Part shown: positions 8,678 to 17,086 of the stretch, piece after piece
Layout of the letters: every line of letters begins with the position of its first letter
Position numbering within the stretch: position 1 is the first letter of the stretch
Source: CAWGCA01 sp963820955
GTDB taxonomy: Bacteria; Pseudomonadota; Gammaproteobacteria; Chromatiales; Chromatiaceae
Assembly: GCA_963820955.1 (NCBI GenBank)
Contig: CAWGCA010000047.1
Span: 203,521 to 267,520, forward strand
Direction: 5' to 3'
Length of the DNA stretch: 64,000 nucleotides
Notes under the pieces: model-generated
What the model was told of the DNA's origin: nothing
What the model saw: only the letters and a program-made list of their open reading frames with translations
Database searches by the model: none
Translations under genes and position numbers: made by a program

Positions 8678-10267
8678 ATGAAAAATAAACAATTTGTTTG
8701 GTCGCCGGTTTTTCTCACCATCAGCCTGTTGCTCAACGCCTGCACTACCCTGGGACCCGATTTTCAGACACCAGATGCGCCGAAATTGGAGCGCTGGCAG
8801 GAGACCGATGAGCCTGGAATAACGACGGAAGGGCCGACGGACGACCGTGAATGGTGGAAGGTTTTCAACGACCCGGTGCTGGACCGCCTGATCGATACCG
8901 CTTATCGCCAAAACCTGGATCTGCGTATCGCCGGCCTGCGAATCCTCCAGGGCCAGGCGCAACTCGCAATCGCCGTGGGTGCCCAGTACCCCCAGAATCA
9001 ACAGGCATTCGGTTCCGCCACTCGCACCCGGGCCAGCGAGAATCCGGCCAATACCTCCCCGGCGCTGGACCAGACCTTCAACAACTACGAGCTGGGATTT
9101 CAGGCCGGCTGGGAGCTGGATTTCTGGGGCAGGTTTCGGCGCAACGTGGAATCCGCAGAGGCCAATTTGAACGCCTCGGTGGCCGACTACGATAATGCGA
9201 TGGTCTCGCTGACCGCCGAAGTGGCCCGTGCCTACCTGCAGATTCGCACCTTCGAGCAACGAATCCGGCTGGCGCAGGAGAACGTCAAGCTGCAGCAGCG
9301 TTCACTGGATATCGTCAGTGTGCGTTTCCGCAACGGCGCGGTCAGCGAACTGGACGTGCAGCAGGCCAAGAGTCTGCTGTTTACCACCAAGTCACTGGTG
9401 CCGGAGTTACAGCGGGGTCTGCGCCAGACCCAAAATGGCCTGGCAGTGCTGCTCGGGATGATGCCTGGTGAGATTCAGGGCCTGCTCGATGGTTCCGAAG
9501 ACGCGGATATCCCGGCCGCGCCAGCACAGGTCGCGGTCGGGCTTCCGGCCGACCTGCTGCTGCGCCGGCCCGATATCCGAAGCGCCGAACTGACCGCTGC
9601 GGTGCAGAACGCCCAGATAGGCATTGCCCAGGCGGACCTCTATCCCAGTATTTCACTGGCCGGCCAAATCGGGGTGCAGTCGGAGAATGGCAGTGATCTG
9701 TTCGAGACCGACAGCCTGTTCGGTTCCATCGGCCCAGGCTTCAGCTGGAACATACTCAACTACGGCCGGATCAAGAATAACGTGCGGCTGCAGGATGCCG
9801 GGCTGCAGCAACTGCTGGTCGATTATAGCAACACCGTCCTCAAGGCCTATCAGGAGGTCGAAAACGCCCAGAGCGGCTTTCTGCGCACCCAGGAGCAGGA
9901 GCGCTATCTGGCGGACAGCGTCAAGGCGTCAGAGCGGTCGGTGGCGATCTCCATGCTCCAGTACCGGGAGGGGATGATCGATTACAACCGGGTGACCACC
10001 ATCCAGGGTGACCTGGTCGACCAACAGGACCAATGGACCCAGGTGCGTGGTGGGGTAGTCATCAACCTGGTCTCCCTCTACAAGGCGCTGGGGGGCGGCT
10101 GGCAGATCCGGGAGGGCAAGCCCTTCGTGCCGGCACAGACGATCGAGGCCATGCGCAACCGTACCGACTGGGGCGGGCTGTTGCCGCCTGAGGCGTTGCC
10201 GGAGGGTCTGCCGGAAACCCCGAAACCGGCCGCTGAGCAACCCTTCTTCCAGAAGGTGCAGTGGTAG
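8678..10267 (+). CDS. RND/ABC efflux outer-membrane factor (NodT/OprM type lipoprotein)
   Basis: A 529-residue TolC-superfamily protein. The signal ends in a lipobox with cysteine at residue 22 (LLNAC), followed by the family signature LGPDF. Two copies of the outer-membrane efflux repeat follow, with typical W-W-x-x-F-N-D-P-V-L, AGWELDFWGRFRR and AGLPADLLLRRPDI-like motifs. It would form a trimeric channel through the outer membrane and periplasm. No membrane-fusion protein or inner-membrane pump gene is adjacent, so the partner is elsewhere. GGGGAG precedes the ATG. The C-terminus has an unusual proline/glutamate-rich extension of about 60 residues. Confidence 0.9.
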   Translation: MKNKQFVWSPVFLTISLLLNACTTLGPDFQTPDAPKLERWQETDEPGITTEGPTDDREWWKVFNDPVLDRLIDTAYRQNLDLRIAGLRILQGQAQLAIAVGAQYPQNQQAFGSATRTRASENPANTSPALDQTFNNYELGFQAGWELDFWGRFRRNVESAEANLNASVADYDNAMVSLTAEVARAYLQIRTFEQRIRLAQENVKLQQRSLDIVSVRFRNGAVSELDVQQAKSLLFTTKSLVPELQRGLRQTQNGLAVLLGMMPGEIQGLLDGSEDADIPAAPAQVAVGLPADLLLRRPDIRSAELTAAVQNAQIGIAQADLYPSISLAGQIGVQSENGSDLFETDSLFGSIGPGFSWNILNYGRIKNNVRLQDAGLQQLLVDYSNTVLKAYQEVENAQSGFLRTQEQERYLADSVKASERSVAISMLQYREGMIDYNRVTTIQGDLVDQQDQWTQVRGGVVINLVSLYKALGGGWQIREGKPFVPAQTIEAMRNRTDWGGLLPPEALPEGLPETPKPAAEQPFFQKVQW

Positions 10268-10595
10268 ATTAAACGCCCATTTTTTCATCGGACTTCGTCG
10301 CTGGTGTCGCTGTTTCAATCTGAAACGGGGGTGTTGTGCGGTTGAAGCGGGCACTCTGCACCCTGGCGTGAATGAAGGTGCCGGAAGAGGCAGCGGATCA
10401 TTATCCGGTTAGGGCTATAGCCGGATCCTTCTCTGCCGCCCAAGGGTATTTGCTTCGCGCCACTGCCCCGAATATCAAAATAAACGGGTAAATTGCCTAT
10501 TCAGGGTGCGCGCAACGCACACTACTACCGGCCATGCATTTGCCTGGGTTGCGGTGAATAGTCTTTTCTGTGGAAGGTTTGTATCCGAGTTTCTG
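10268..10595. other. Gene-free stretch with a small hairpin
   Basis: This 328-base gap separates two convergent genes. The only structure I see is ATCCGG / CCGGAT (10403-10408 and 10421-10426) around a perfect 10-bp palindrome GGCTATAGCC (10413-10422). No T-run follows on either strand, so it is not a clear terminator. Confidence 0.4.
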
Positions 10596-11276
10596 TTACT
10601 CCTTCAAGTGCAGCATCAGTTGACCCTCCTCTACCCGCGCCGCGGCTACACCGTCGGCAAAGGACTTCCAGAACCCTGCATCGTTCCCGAATTCCTGCAC
10701 CAGGTCGATATTTTTCAGGCCGCCAAGCCAGGCATTGGGTAGAGGGACGCCCATGACGGAGACGCCTTTCAGACGTACGATGGGTTTGCCGTTGTCATAG
10801 GCAAAGGCGACACCGGTCCGGACCCGGAGGATACGGCCGCCCAACACAGGAAAGTCCTCATCCACCGGCACCAGGATTTTGGCGCTGATCAGGTCATCGG
10901 AGAGATCGATAGCGACGCGCCTGGCTAGATCGGTATTTTTTGCCAGCAGTGCGTTCAGTTCACGTTCGCTGAAGTGGATCTCCCGGGAGGCTCCCACTTC
11001 GCTGTAGGCTTCGGGTTCAAGCGCGCCTGGCTGAGAGGGAGCGGCCGGGCGACTGGGGGGCGACAATGGATCCAGGCTCTCGATTTTGGCCGAAAGCACC
11101 TGCTCTTCCTGCACATCCAGGGTTACCGGCGTAAACTCCGAGGGAAAGAGATAGAACTTAACCAGCCAGAGCGTAAGCGCTACCGTCGCCAGCATGGCGA
11201 TCACGACGATTGCCAGTACCTGGAGCCATCCAAACCGTTTACCTTTTTCGGTCGAAGCAGGGGTATTCGCTTCCAT
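10596..11276 (-). CDS. Single-pass membrane protein of unknown function
   Basis: A 226-residue protein with one membrane helix at about residues 17-40 (WLQVLAIVVIAMLATVALTL), a proline-rich linker at 72-85 and a C-terminal domain of about 135 residues presumably in the periplasm. The domain begins IHFSERELNALLAKN and has a beta-rich lipid-binding-like feel (MGVPLPNAWLGGLKNIDL). Homologues of this type are common in sulfur-oxidising gammaproteobacteria and have often been labelled with an arginine succinyltransferase name that the sequence does not support. I assign no function. It is divergent from the DUF937-like gene. Confidence 0.6.
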   Translation of the reverse strand: MEANTPASTEKGKRFGWLQVLAIVVIAMLATVALTLWLVKFYLFPSEFTPVTLDVQEEQVLSAKIESLDPLSPPSRPAAPSQPGALEPEAYSEVGASREIHFSERELNALLAKNTDLARRVAIDLSDDLISAKILVPVDEDFPVLGGRILRVRTGVAFAYDNGKPIVRLKGVSVMGVPLPNAWLGGLKNIDLVQEFGNDAGFWKSFADGVAAARVEEGQLMLHLKE

Positions 11277-11468
11277 GGTATTGCCTTTACCTCATTTGAT
11301 GCGATTGTTTTCCGGGCGTCACCGCCGAGTTTGTCGGGTGGTCGACAAAAACCCTGCATCTTATAGTACCATTCCCTTGATGAGAGGACATTTTCGTCGT
11401 TCGCCGGCAGGGCAGAGGGTCTGGCGTGGTTGTTTCCAAATGAAAACGAGGGTGAAAAGGCGACTATC

Positions 11469-12026
11469 ATGAATCTGTTGGAGATGATGCTGAGTGGCCA
11501 GAATCAAGGCCAGATTCAGCAGCTGGCCCGTAGTTTCGGTATCGATGAAGACCAGGCCCAGGCGGCCGTATCCCAGATGGTACCCGCCCTCTCCCAGGGT
11601 CTGCGGCGCAATATCGGTAGTGAGGACGGGTTGGGCGGCCTGCTGAAGGCGCTGCAGAAGGGGGGGCATCAGAAGTACGTAGATCACCCGGAGAGCCTTA
11701 CTGAACGACAGACCACGGAGGAGGGAAATGCCATTCTGGGCCACATTTTCGGCAGCAAGGAGGTGAGTCGAACGGTGGCGGATCGCACCAATGTCGCGAC
11801 TGGTCTGGATGCGGGTATGCTGAAAAAGATGTTGCCGGTGGTGGCAAGTATGATGATGGGCTCTCTCAGTAAACAGGCATCCGGTGCGGGATTACCTGAC
11901 AGCAGCGCAGTCGCCCCCGCATCGACCGGTGGCATGATGGATATGCTGAGCGGTTTTCTCGATACCGACAAGGATGGCTCCGTGGTGGATGATCTGCTGG
12001 GGATGGCAGGGAAACTGTTTCGCTGA
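11469..12026 (+). CDS. DUF937-family protein
   Basis: A 185-residue cytoplasmic protein beginning MNLLEMMLSGQNQ. The alternation of short helices with QIQQLARSFGI, AAVSQMVPALSQGLRRN, ILGHIFGSKEVSR, and MLKKMLPVVASMMMGSLSKQ is typical of DUF937, distantly related to the YidB group. The C-terminus has an EF-hand-like loop, DTDKDGSVVDDLLGM, as several members do. Function is unknown. I chose the ATG at 11469; the in-frame start at 11430 would add 13 charged residues not typical of the family. Confidence 0.75.
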   Translation: MNLLEMMLSGQNQGQIQQLARSFGIDEDQAQAAVSQMVPALSQGLRRNIGSEDGLGGLLKALQKGGHQKYVDHPESLTERQTTEEGNAILGHIFGSKEVSRTVADRTNVATGLDAGMLKKMLPVVASMMMGSLSKQASGAGLPDSSAVAPASTGGMMDMLSGFLDTDKDGSVVDDLLGMAGKLFR

Positions 12027-12093
12027 ACGCGCCGTGAAATTTCGACCCGAAGCCACTATCGGCCCGGTGAAACACCGGCCAGGAGTATAAGGT

Positions 12094-13500
12094 ATGGAAC
12101 TGGAGTTTTATGGCGCTGCCGCCGGGGTAACCGGGTCCTGTCACATCCTCCGCTGCAATGGCCATCAACTGCTGCTGGATTGTGGTCTGGTGCAGGGCCG
12201 GCGGCAGGAGGAGGAGAGCAACCGAAATCCCTTTCCCTTTGAGCCTGCGAAGATCGATGCAGTCGTCCTCAGTCATGGCCATATCGATCACTCGGGACGT
12301 CTTCCGTTGCTGTTCAAGCGGGGGTTTAGGGGGCCGGTCTACACCCAGAACGCCACCCGGGATCTATGCGGTGTGCTGCTGCAGGATTCGGCAGGCCTGG
12401 CCGAACGGGATGCCAAGTATGAAAATCGTCGCCGCGCCCGCAAGGGGTTGGACCCGCTGGAGCCGCTCTACGATCGACAGGACGCCAAAGAGGCCGTGAC
12501 CGGGATGGTGGGCCTGCGCTACCGCGAGAAACGGGAGATCCTGCCTGGCGTGGAGATCCGTTTTCAGGATGCGGGGCATATTCTAGGCTCGGCGATGGTG
12601 GAGATCTGGCTTAGCGAAGGGGATATCAGCCGCAAGCTTGTCTTCAGCGGTGATATCGGTCAGTACGAGACACCGATCCTGAACAATCCGACGGAGATCT
12701 CTGACGCGGATCTGGTCATAATGGAAAGTACCTACGGCGACAGACTGCATCGGGACCGGCAGCTCACCATCGAGGAGATAGGAGAGGTGATCAGTGCCGC
12801 ACGCCATGACCGGGGCAACATCCTCATCCCCGCCTTCTCGATTGGTCGTAGTCAGGAGATTCTCTACCTGATGGGGACGCATTACCAGGAGTGGGGACTC
12901 GACCGCTGGCAGATATTTTTAGACAGCCCGATGGCGATCGAGGCCACCCACATCTATTGGGACTATCCTCATCTCTACGATGAAGAAGCGACCCGGCTGC
13001 GGCGCAATATCCATGAGATGCCGATCCTTAAGAGCCTGCACTTGACCAGCAGTGTTGCCGAATCTCAAGCAATAAACCGGCTGAAAAGCGGCGCCATCAT
13101 TATTGCCGGTAGTGGCATGTGCACCGGTGGACGCATTGTTCATCATCTGAAGCACAATGTCTGGCGGCGGGAGTGTCATGTGGTTATCGTTGGCTACCAG
13201 GCCTACGGAACCCTGGGAAGACGACTGGTCAACGGCGAAGAGACGGTTCGGATTCACGGTGAGACCTTGCAGGTCAGGGCCCGGATTCATACCGTTGGTG
13301 GCCTCTCGGCCCATGCCGATCAGAACGATCTGTTGCGCTGGATCGGTGGATTCAACAACAGCCCGCCCGTGTTCGTGGTCCATGGCGAACCAGAAACCAG
13401 GGCCAACTTCAGCCGCTTGCTGGGGGAGAGGCTGCAACTGTCGGCGACGGTTCCCCAGCCGGGGGACGTAGTGGATCTGGCCGCCATAGGCGCTGCCTGA
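12094..13500 (+). CDS. Metallo-beta-lactamase/beta-CASP RNA nuclease
   Basis: A 468-residue protein with an MBL domain whose metal-binding motif is H61-x-H63-x-D65-H66, followed by later motifs (AGHILGSAM, SGDIG) and the beta-CASP and RMMBL parts: ESTYGDR, IPAFSIGRSQEIL, AGSGMCTGGRI, and HTVGGLSAHADQNDLL. This order is that of the CPSF73/YSH1-like bacterial RNA nucleases, which cut RNA with two zinc ions. A second gene of this family lies at 41162 and a decayed fragment of a third at 43730. RNA targets are unknown. It stands alone on the plus strand after a DUF937 gene. Confidence 0.9.
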   Translation: MELEFYGAAAGVTGSCHILRCNGHQLLLDCGLVQGRRQEEESNRNPFPFEPAKIDAVVLSHGHIDHSGRLPLLFKRGFRGPVYTQNATRDLCGVLLQDSAGLAERDAKYENRRRARKGLDPLEPLYDRQDAKEAVTGMVGLRYREKREILPGVEIRFQDAGHILGSAMVEIWLSEGDISRKLVFSGDIGQYETPILNNPTEISDADLVIMESTYGDRLHRDRQLTIEEIGEVISAARHDRGNILIPAFSIGRSQEILYLMGTHYQEWGLDRWQIFLDSPMAIEATHIYWDYPHLYDEEATRLRRNIHEMPILKSLHLTSSVAESQAINRLKSGAIIIAGSGMCTGGRIVHHLKHNVWRRECHVVIVGYQAYGTLGRRLVNGEETVRIHGETLQVRARIHTVGGLSAHADQNDLLRWIGGFNNSPPVFVVHGEPETRANFSRLLGERLQLSATVPQPGDVVDLAAIGAA

Positions 13501-13592
13501 GCCGGCTGGTTTAACACCGGGTAAGATTGGGTAGGGGTTACGGTTAGGGAGAGGTTTATCCGGGTAGCAGGATCGGGTTAATCTCTAGGGTC

Positions 13593-13695
13593 ATTTTCAT
13601 GCGCTTGCGCGTACGAAAATAGTGGTGCGTCCCTCTACCACGAGGACAGCTCGAATTTTTCGAGGTGTCCTCTAGCTGGTCGAATCTCTTTCGAC
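13593..13695 (+). promoter_or_regulatory. Hairpin-rich leader or small RNA before the YegP-like gene
   Basis: Three inverted repeats lie in a row. H1 (13593-13620): ATTTTC / GAAAAT outer stem with a GC-rich inner stem. H2 (13642-13672): GAGGACA-G-CTCGAA / TTCGAG-G-TGTCCTC, loop TTT, one G-G mismatch, 13 pairs. H3 (13679-13695): GTCGAA / TTCGAC, loop TCTCT. None is followed by a T-run, so they are not simple terminators. They sit 93-195 bases before the next start codon and could be a structured 5' leader or an independent RNA. Confidence 0.4.
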
Positions 13696-13787
13696 GGGCA
13701 CGCAAGGGCCCGCCGTGATGAGATCGGTTTTAAGGGGTGTGAGATTCATCCCGCGAGAGAAGCAACAAAACCTCAGGAGAGATGGCA

Positions 13788-14111
13788 ATGAAAGCAGTGT
13801 TAAAAGAGAGCCAGGCGCAGGAGCCTTTCAGCTTTTCCTTTGTCGATGGGGAAGGAAAGATCGTGGCCAAGAGCGAAAACTACAAGGCAAAGAAGAGTGC
13901 CCTGAATGGTGTCGAGTCCGTGCGGAATAACTGCCAGGACGACGCCCGTTATGAGTTGAAAGAGGCCAAGAACGGTAAGTTCTATTTCAATCTGAAGGCT
14001 GCCAACGGTCAGATTGTGGCGACCAGCGCGATGTACGCTACGGAAGCAGATCGGAGCAGTGCCATCGTCGAACTGAAGGCAGACGGGCCTGGCGCTCCCC
14101 TCGAAGAGTAG
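13788..14111 (+). CDS. YegP-like DUF1508 protein
   Basis: A 107-residue protein built of two tandem DUF1508 units: FSFSFVDGEGKIVAKSENYKAKKSALNGVESVRNN and FYFNLKAANGQIVATSAMYATEADRSSAIVELK. Each unit is a small beta-beta-alpha fold found in YegP-type proteins, whose role is unsettled. AGGAG at 13775 is 8 bases before the ATG at 13788 and only 2 before an in-frame ATG at 13782, so I take the second. A long bidirectional-looking terminator follows 42 bases after the stop, making this a single-gene unit. Confidence 0.8.
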   Translation: MKAVLKESQAQEPFSFSFVDGEGKIVAKSENYKAKKSALNGVESVRNNCQDDARYELKEAKNGKFYFNLKAANGQIVATSAMYATEADRSSAIVELKADGPGAPLEE

Positions 14112-14153
14112 GCTAATCGGCGGACCGCCGGCAAGCGAGGATCTCTTTACCGT

Positions 14154-14213
14154 AAAAAATCAGCCCGCCACCGGCAACCGCTAAGGACTAGCCGGGAGCG
14201 GGCTGATTTTTTT
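14154..14213. terminator. Rho-independent terminator after the YegP-like gene
   Basis: AAAAAATCAGCCCGC (14154-14168) pairs with GCGGGCTGATTTTTT (14198-14212), with a smaller CCGG / CCGG hairpin in the loop. T-runs occur on both strands, so it could act in either direction. Confidence 0.85.
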
Positions 14214-14249
14214 GGTCAATGGTGAGTATCCGCATAATGCGAGAAGGTA

Positions 14250-17003
14250 GTGAAGCAACAGCCCTCGAACGCTTCAACCCGGAATGAGACTCGTGGTTCC
14301 GGCATGCCGATTCCTGTGCTGTCTCAGCCCCACGCCATATCCACGACCGAAGCGCTGGATGCCCTGCGCAGTTCGCCCCATGGGCTGAGTCGTGCGGAGG
14401 CCGCGGCCCGTCTGGAAAGGTACGGGCCAAACGCGCTACCCCAATCCTTGCCACCGGGGTTTATCCAGGTATTCCTGCGTCAGTTTGCCAGCCCGTTGAT
14501 CTATGTGCTGGTAGGTGCCGCTCTGGTTTCGCTGATGATCCAGGAGTGGTCCGACGCGGGATTCATCGCCGCGGTGTTATTGGTTAACGCCATTATCGGC
14601 TGTATTCAGGAGTTCTCGGCCCAGCGCGCCGCCTCGGCTCTGAATCAGCTGGTCAGCACCAACTGCCGGATACTGCGCGAGGGGGAGAGCTACGAGATCG
14701 ATGCCGAGGTGCTGACCCCGGGTGATATCGTGCTGCTGGAGTCGGGCGACCGGGTACCGGCTGATCTGCGGCTGCTCGCGAATCACGATCTCGAAGTGGA
14801 CGAATCCCTTTTGACCGGCGAATCCCAGGCGGTGTTGAAGGACGCGGATCATACACTGAGCGCGGACAGTGCGCTGGGTGACCGGGTCAATATGGCCTTT
14901 GCAGGCACTCTGGTAAGCCGGGGTCGAGGCAGTGGGGTAGTGGTTGCCACCGCGCTGGCAACCGAACTTGGTCAGATCGCCCAGGCGGTGCTGGGCAGGG
15001 CGGCGGCGAAGGCGCCGCTTCTGATCCGGATGGAGAGGTTCACCCACCGGGTGGCGCTGCTGGTAGGGCTTGCTGCCTTGCTGATGGCGGGGGTGGCGTT
15101 GAGTCGTGGCATGCCGCTGGCTGAGATCTTTCTGCTGGCGGTTGCGCTGGCGGTATCTGCCATTCCTGAGGGGCTGCCGGTGGCGCTTACCGTTGCCTTG
15201 GCCATCGGTATGCGGCGGATGGCAAGACGCAGCGTGATCGTGCGGCGTTTGGTGGCGGTGGAAGCCCTGGGTTCCTGCACCTTCATCGCCACCGACAAGA
15301 CCGGCACGCTGACGGTGAATCAGCTGACGGCACGGCGTATCCTTTTCCCGGGTTGTGATGTCTGGGAGGTGACCGGAGACAGCCATCAGCCCGAAGGTAC
15401 CATCGTTACGCCGGCGGGGACCCCCGAGCCGGATGAGCAGGTGTTGCTGGAACAGCTCTGCCGGGCGGCGGTGCTGGCCAACGAGGGATTTCTGGGGCGT
15501 CGCGGCGAAGGTTGGACCCATCATGGTGACGCGCTCGACGTGGCGCTACTGGTAATGGCCCACAAAGCCGGGATCACCCAGGCGGAGACGGTCAATGCCT
15601 TTCCCGAGATGGCAGATATCCCGTTCGAATCTGAACGCCTCTTCTCCGCCAGCCTCAACCGGGTTGGGGAAGATCAGTTCGCCTTCGTAAAGGGGGCCCT
15701 GGAGCAACTGCAGCCGATGTGCAGTGGTATGGCGACGAGGTCGGGGTCCGCGTCACTGGACTGGAGCTGGTTGGAACAGCAGGCACAGAATCTGGCCGGC
15801 CAGGGATATCGGGTGATTGCGTTGGCAGCAGGGAGGATTGGGCTGAGCTCGGGTGAGGTGTTTTCCGAGGAACACCTGCGGGGGTTGGATCTGCTCGGCC
15901 TGGTGGGTATGATCGATCCGCTTCGTGCCGAGGCCAAGGCCGCGGTTGCCGCCTGTCAGAAGGCGGGTATCGAGGTGGCTATGGTGACCGGGGACCATCC
16001 CGCCACTGCCTTTGCCATCGCCCGCGAACTGGAACTGGCCGACTCGCAGGATCAATTGGTCACCGGGCCTGAACTGCGACAGGCACCTGATGACGAGGCC
16101 ATGGACCGCCTTACCCGGCGGGCCAGGGTTTTTGCCCGGGTGGAGCCGCAGCAGAAACTGGCCATTGTTCACTCCCTGCAGCGCAACGGTCACTTCGTGG
16201 CGGTAAGCGGTGATGGGGCCAACGATGCACCCGCGTTGCGGGCAGCTCAGGTCGGCGTCGCGATGGGACGCAGCGGCACCGACGTGGCGCGTGAGACGGC
16301 CGAACTGATAATTACTGACGACAACTTTGCCTCGATAGTGGCCGGGGTCGAGGAGGGACGGGTCGCCTATGCCAACGTGCGCAAGGTGATTTTCCTGCTC
16401 ATCTCTACCGGGGTAGCCGAACTGGTGCTCTTCACTTTGGCGTTGCTGACAGGGCTGCCGTTGCCACTGCTGGCGGTGCAGCTGCTCTGGTTGAATCTGG
16501 TGACCAATGGCATCCAGGATGTGGCGCTGGCACTGGAACCGGCGGAAGGGGGGGAACTTCGCTATCCGCCGAGATCCCCCCAGGAGCCGATCTTCAATCG
16601 CTTGATGGTAGAACGGGTGATTCTCTCGGCCCTGGTCATGGGCAGCGTCGCTTTCCTGCTATTCCAATGGCTGCTCACCAGCGGCTACACGGTGGATGAG
16701 GCACGCAACGGCACCCTGCTGCTGATGGTGCTGTTTGAGAATATCCATGTATTCAACAGCCGTTCCGAGAGCCGCTCCGCCTTTCTCCACAATCCCCTGC
16801 GTAACCCGCTGCTGCTGTTCGGCACGGTCGCTGCCCAGTTGATACATATCGGCTCCATGTATACACCCTGGATCAGTGAGGTGCTGCGCGTACAGCCGGT
16901 CTCTCTCGATCACTGGCTGGAGTTGCTGGGATTGGCACTGATAATTCTGGTGGCCATGGAGCTCCACAAGGCGTTTCGCGGGGTATGGGCAAGCCGCCAA
17001 TAA
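14250..17003 (+). CDS. Type II cation-transporting P-type ATPase
   Basis: A 917-residue P-type ATPase with a cation-ATPase N-terminal region, actuator motif TGES, membrane helix 4 motif IPEGLP, phosphorylation site D349 in DKTGT, and hinge motif GDGANDAP. This is the PII layout of SERCA/PMCA-like calcium pumps. In helix 5 STGVAE stands where SERCA has SSNVGE, and helix 6 has NLVTNG where SERCA has NLVTDG, so two calcium ligands are changed and the cation is uncertain. The start is a GTG with GAAGG just before; an ATG at 14304 is an alternative. The next gene begins 83 bases after it and may be co-transcribed. Confidence 0.85.
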   Translation: MKQQPSNASTRNETRGSGMPIPVLSQPHAISTTEALDALRSSPHGLSRAEAAARLERYGPNALPQSLPPGFIQVFLRQFASPLIYVLVGAALVSLMIQEWSDAGFIAAVLLVNAIIGCIQEFSAQRAASALNQLVSTNCRILREGESYEIDAEVLTPGDIVLLESGDRVPADLRLLANHDLEVDESLLTGESQAVLKDADHTLSADSALGDRVNMAFAGTLVSRGRGSGVVVATALATELGQIAQAVLGRAAAKAPLLIRMERFTHRVALLVGLAALLMAGVALSRGMPLAEIFLLAVALAVSAIPEGLPVALTVALAIGMRRMARRSVIVRRLVAVEALGSCTFIATDKTGTLTVNQLTARRILFPGCDVWEVTGDSHQPEGTIVTPAGTPEPDEQVLLEQLCRAAVLANEGFLGRRGEGWTHHGDALDVALLVMAHKAGITQAETVNAFPEMADIPFESERLFSASLNRVGEDQFAFVKGALEQLQPMCSGMATRSGSASLDWSWLEQQAQNLAGQGYRVIALAAGRIGLSSGEVFSEEHLRGLDLLGLVGMIDPLRAEAKAAVAACQKAGIEVAMVTGDHPATAFAIARELELADSQDQLVTGPELRQAPDDEAMDRLTRRARVFARVEPQQKLAIVHSLQRNGHFVAVSGDGANDAPALRAAQVGVAMGRSGTDVARETAELIITDDNFASIVAGVEEGRVAYANVRKVIFLLISTGVAELVLFTLALLTGLPLPLLAVQLLWLNLVTNGIQDVALALEPAEGGELRYPPRSPQEPIFNRLMVERVILSALVMGSVAFLLFQWLLTSGYTVDEARNGTLLLMVLFENIHVFNSRSESRSAFLHNPLRNPLLLFGTVAAQLIHIGSMYTPWISEVLRVQPVSLDHWLELLGLALIILVAMELHKAFRGVWASRQ

Positions 17004-17086
17004 CTGGTCCGCCCGGAGAGCTACAGGCCGGGTGGTCGAAAAGGAGGTATGCTTATGACGCCACATCACCTGAAAGGAACGAGTCA

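Noticed and set aside
10403..10426. Hairpin after the outer-membrane factor as a terminator
   Set aside because: The stem is only 6 bp with a 12-base loop and no T-run follows on either strand.
13641..13695. CRISPR-like repeat array
   Set aside because: The elements are inverted repeats of different sequence, not direct repeats with spacers.
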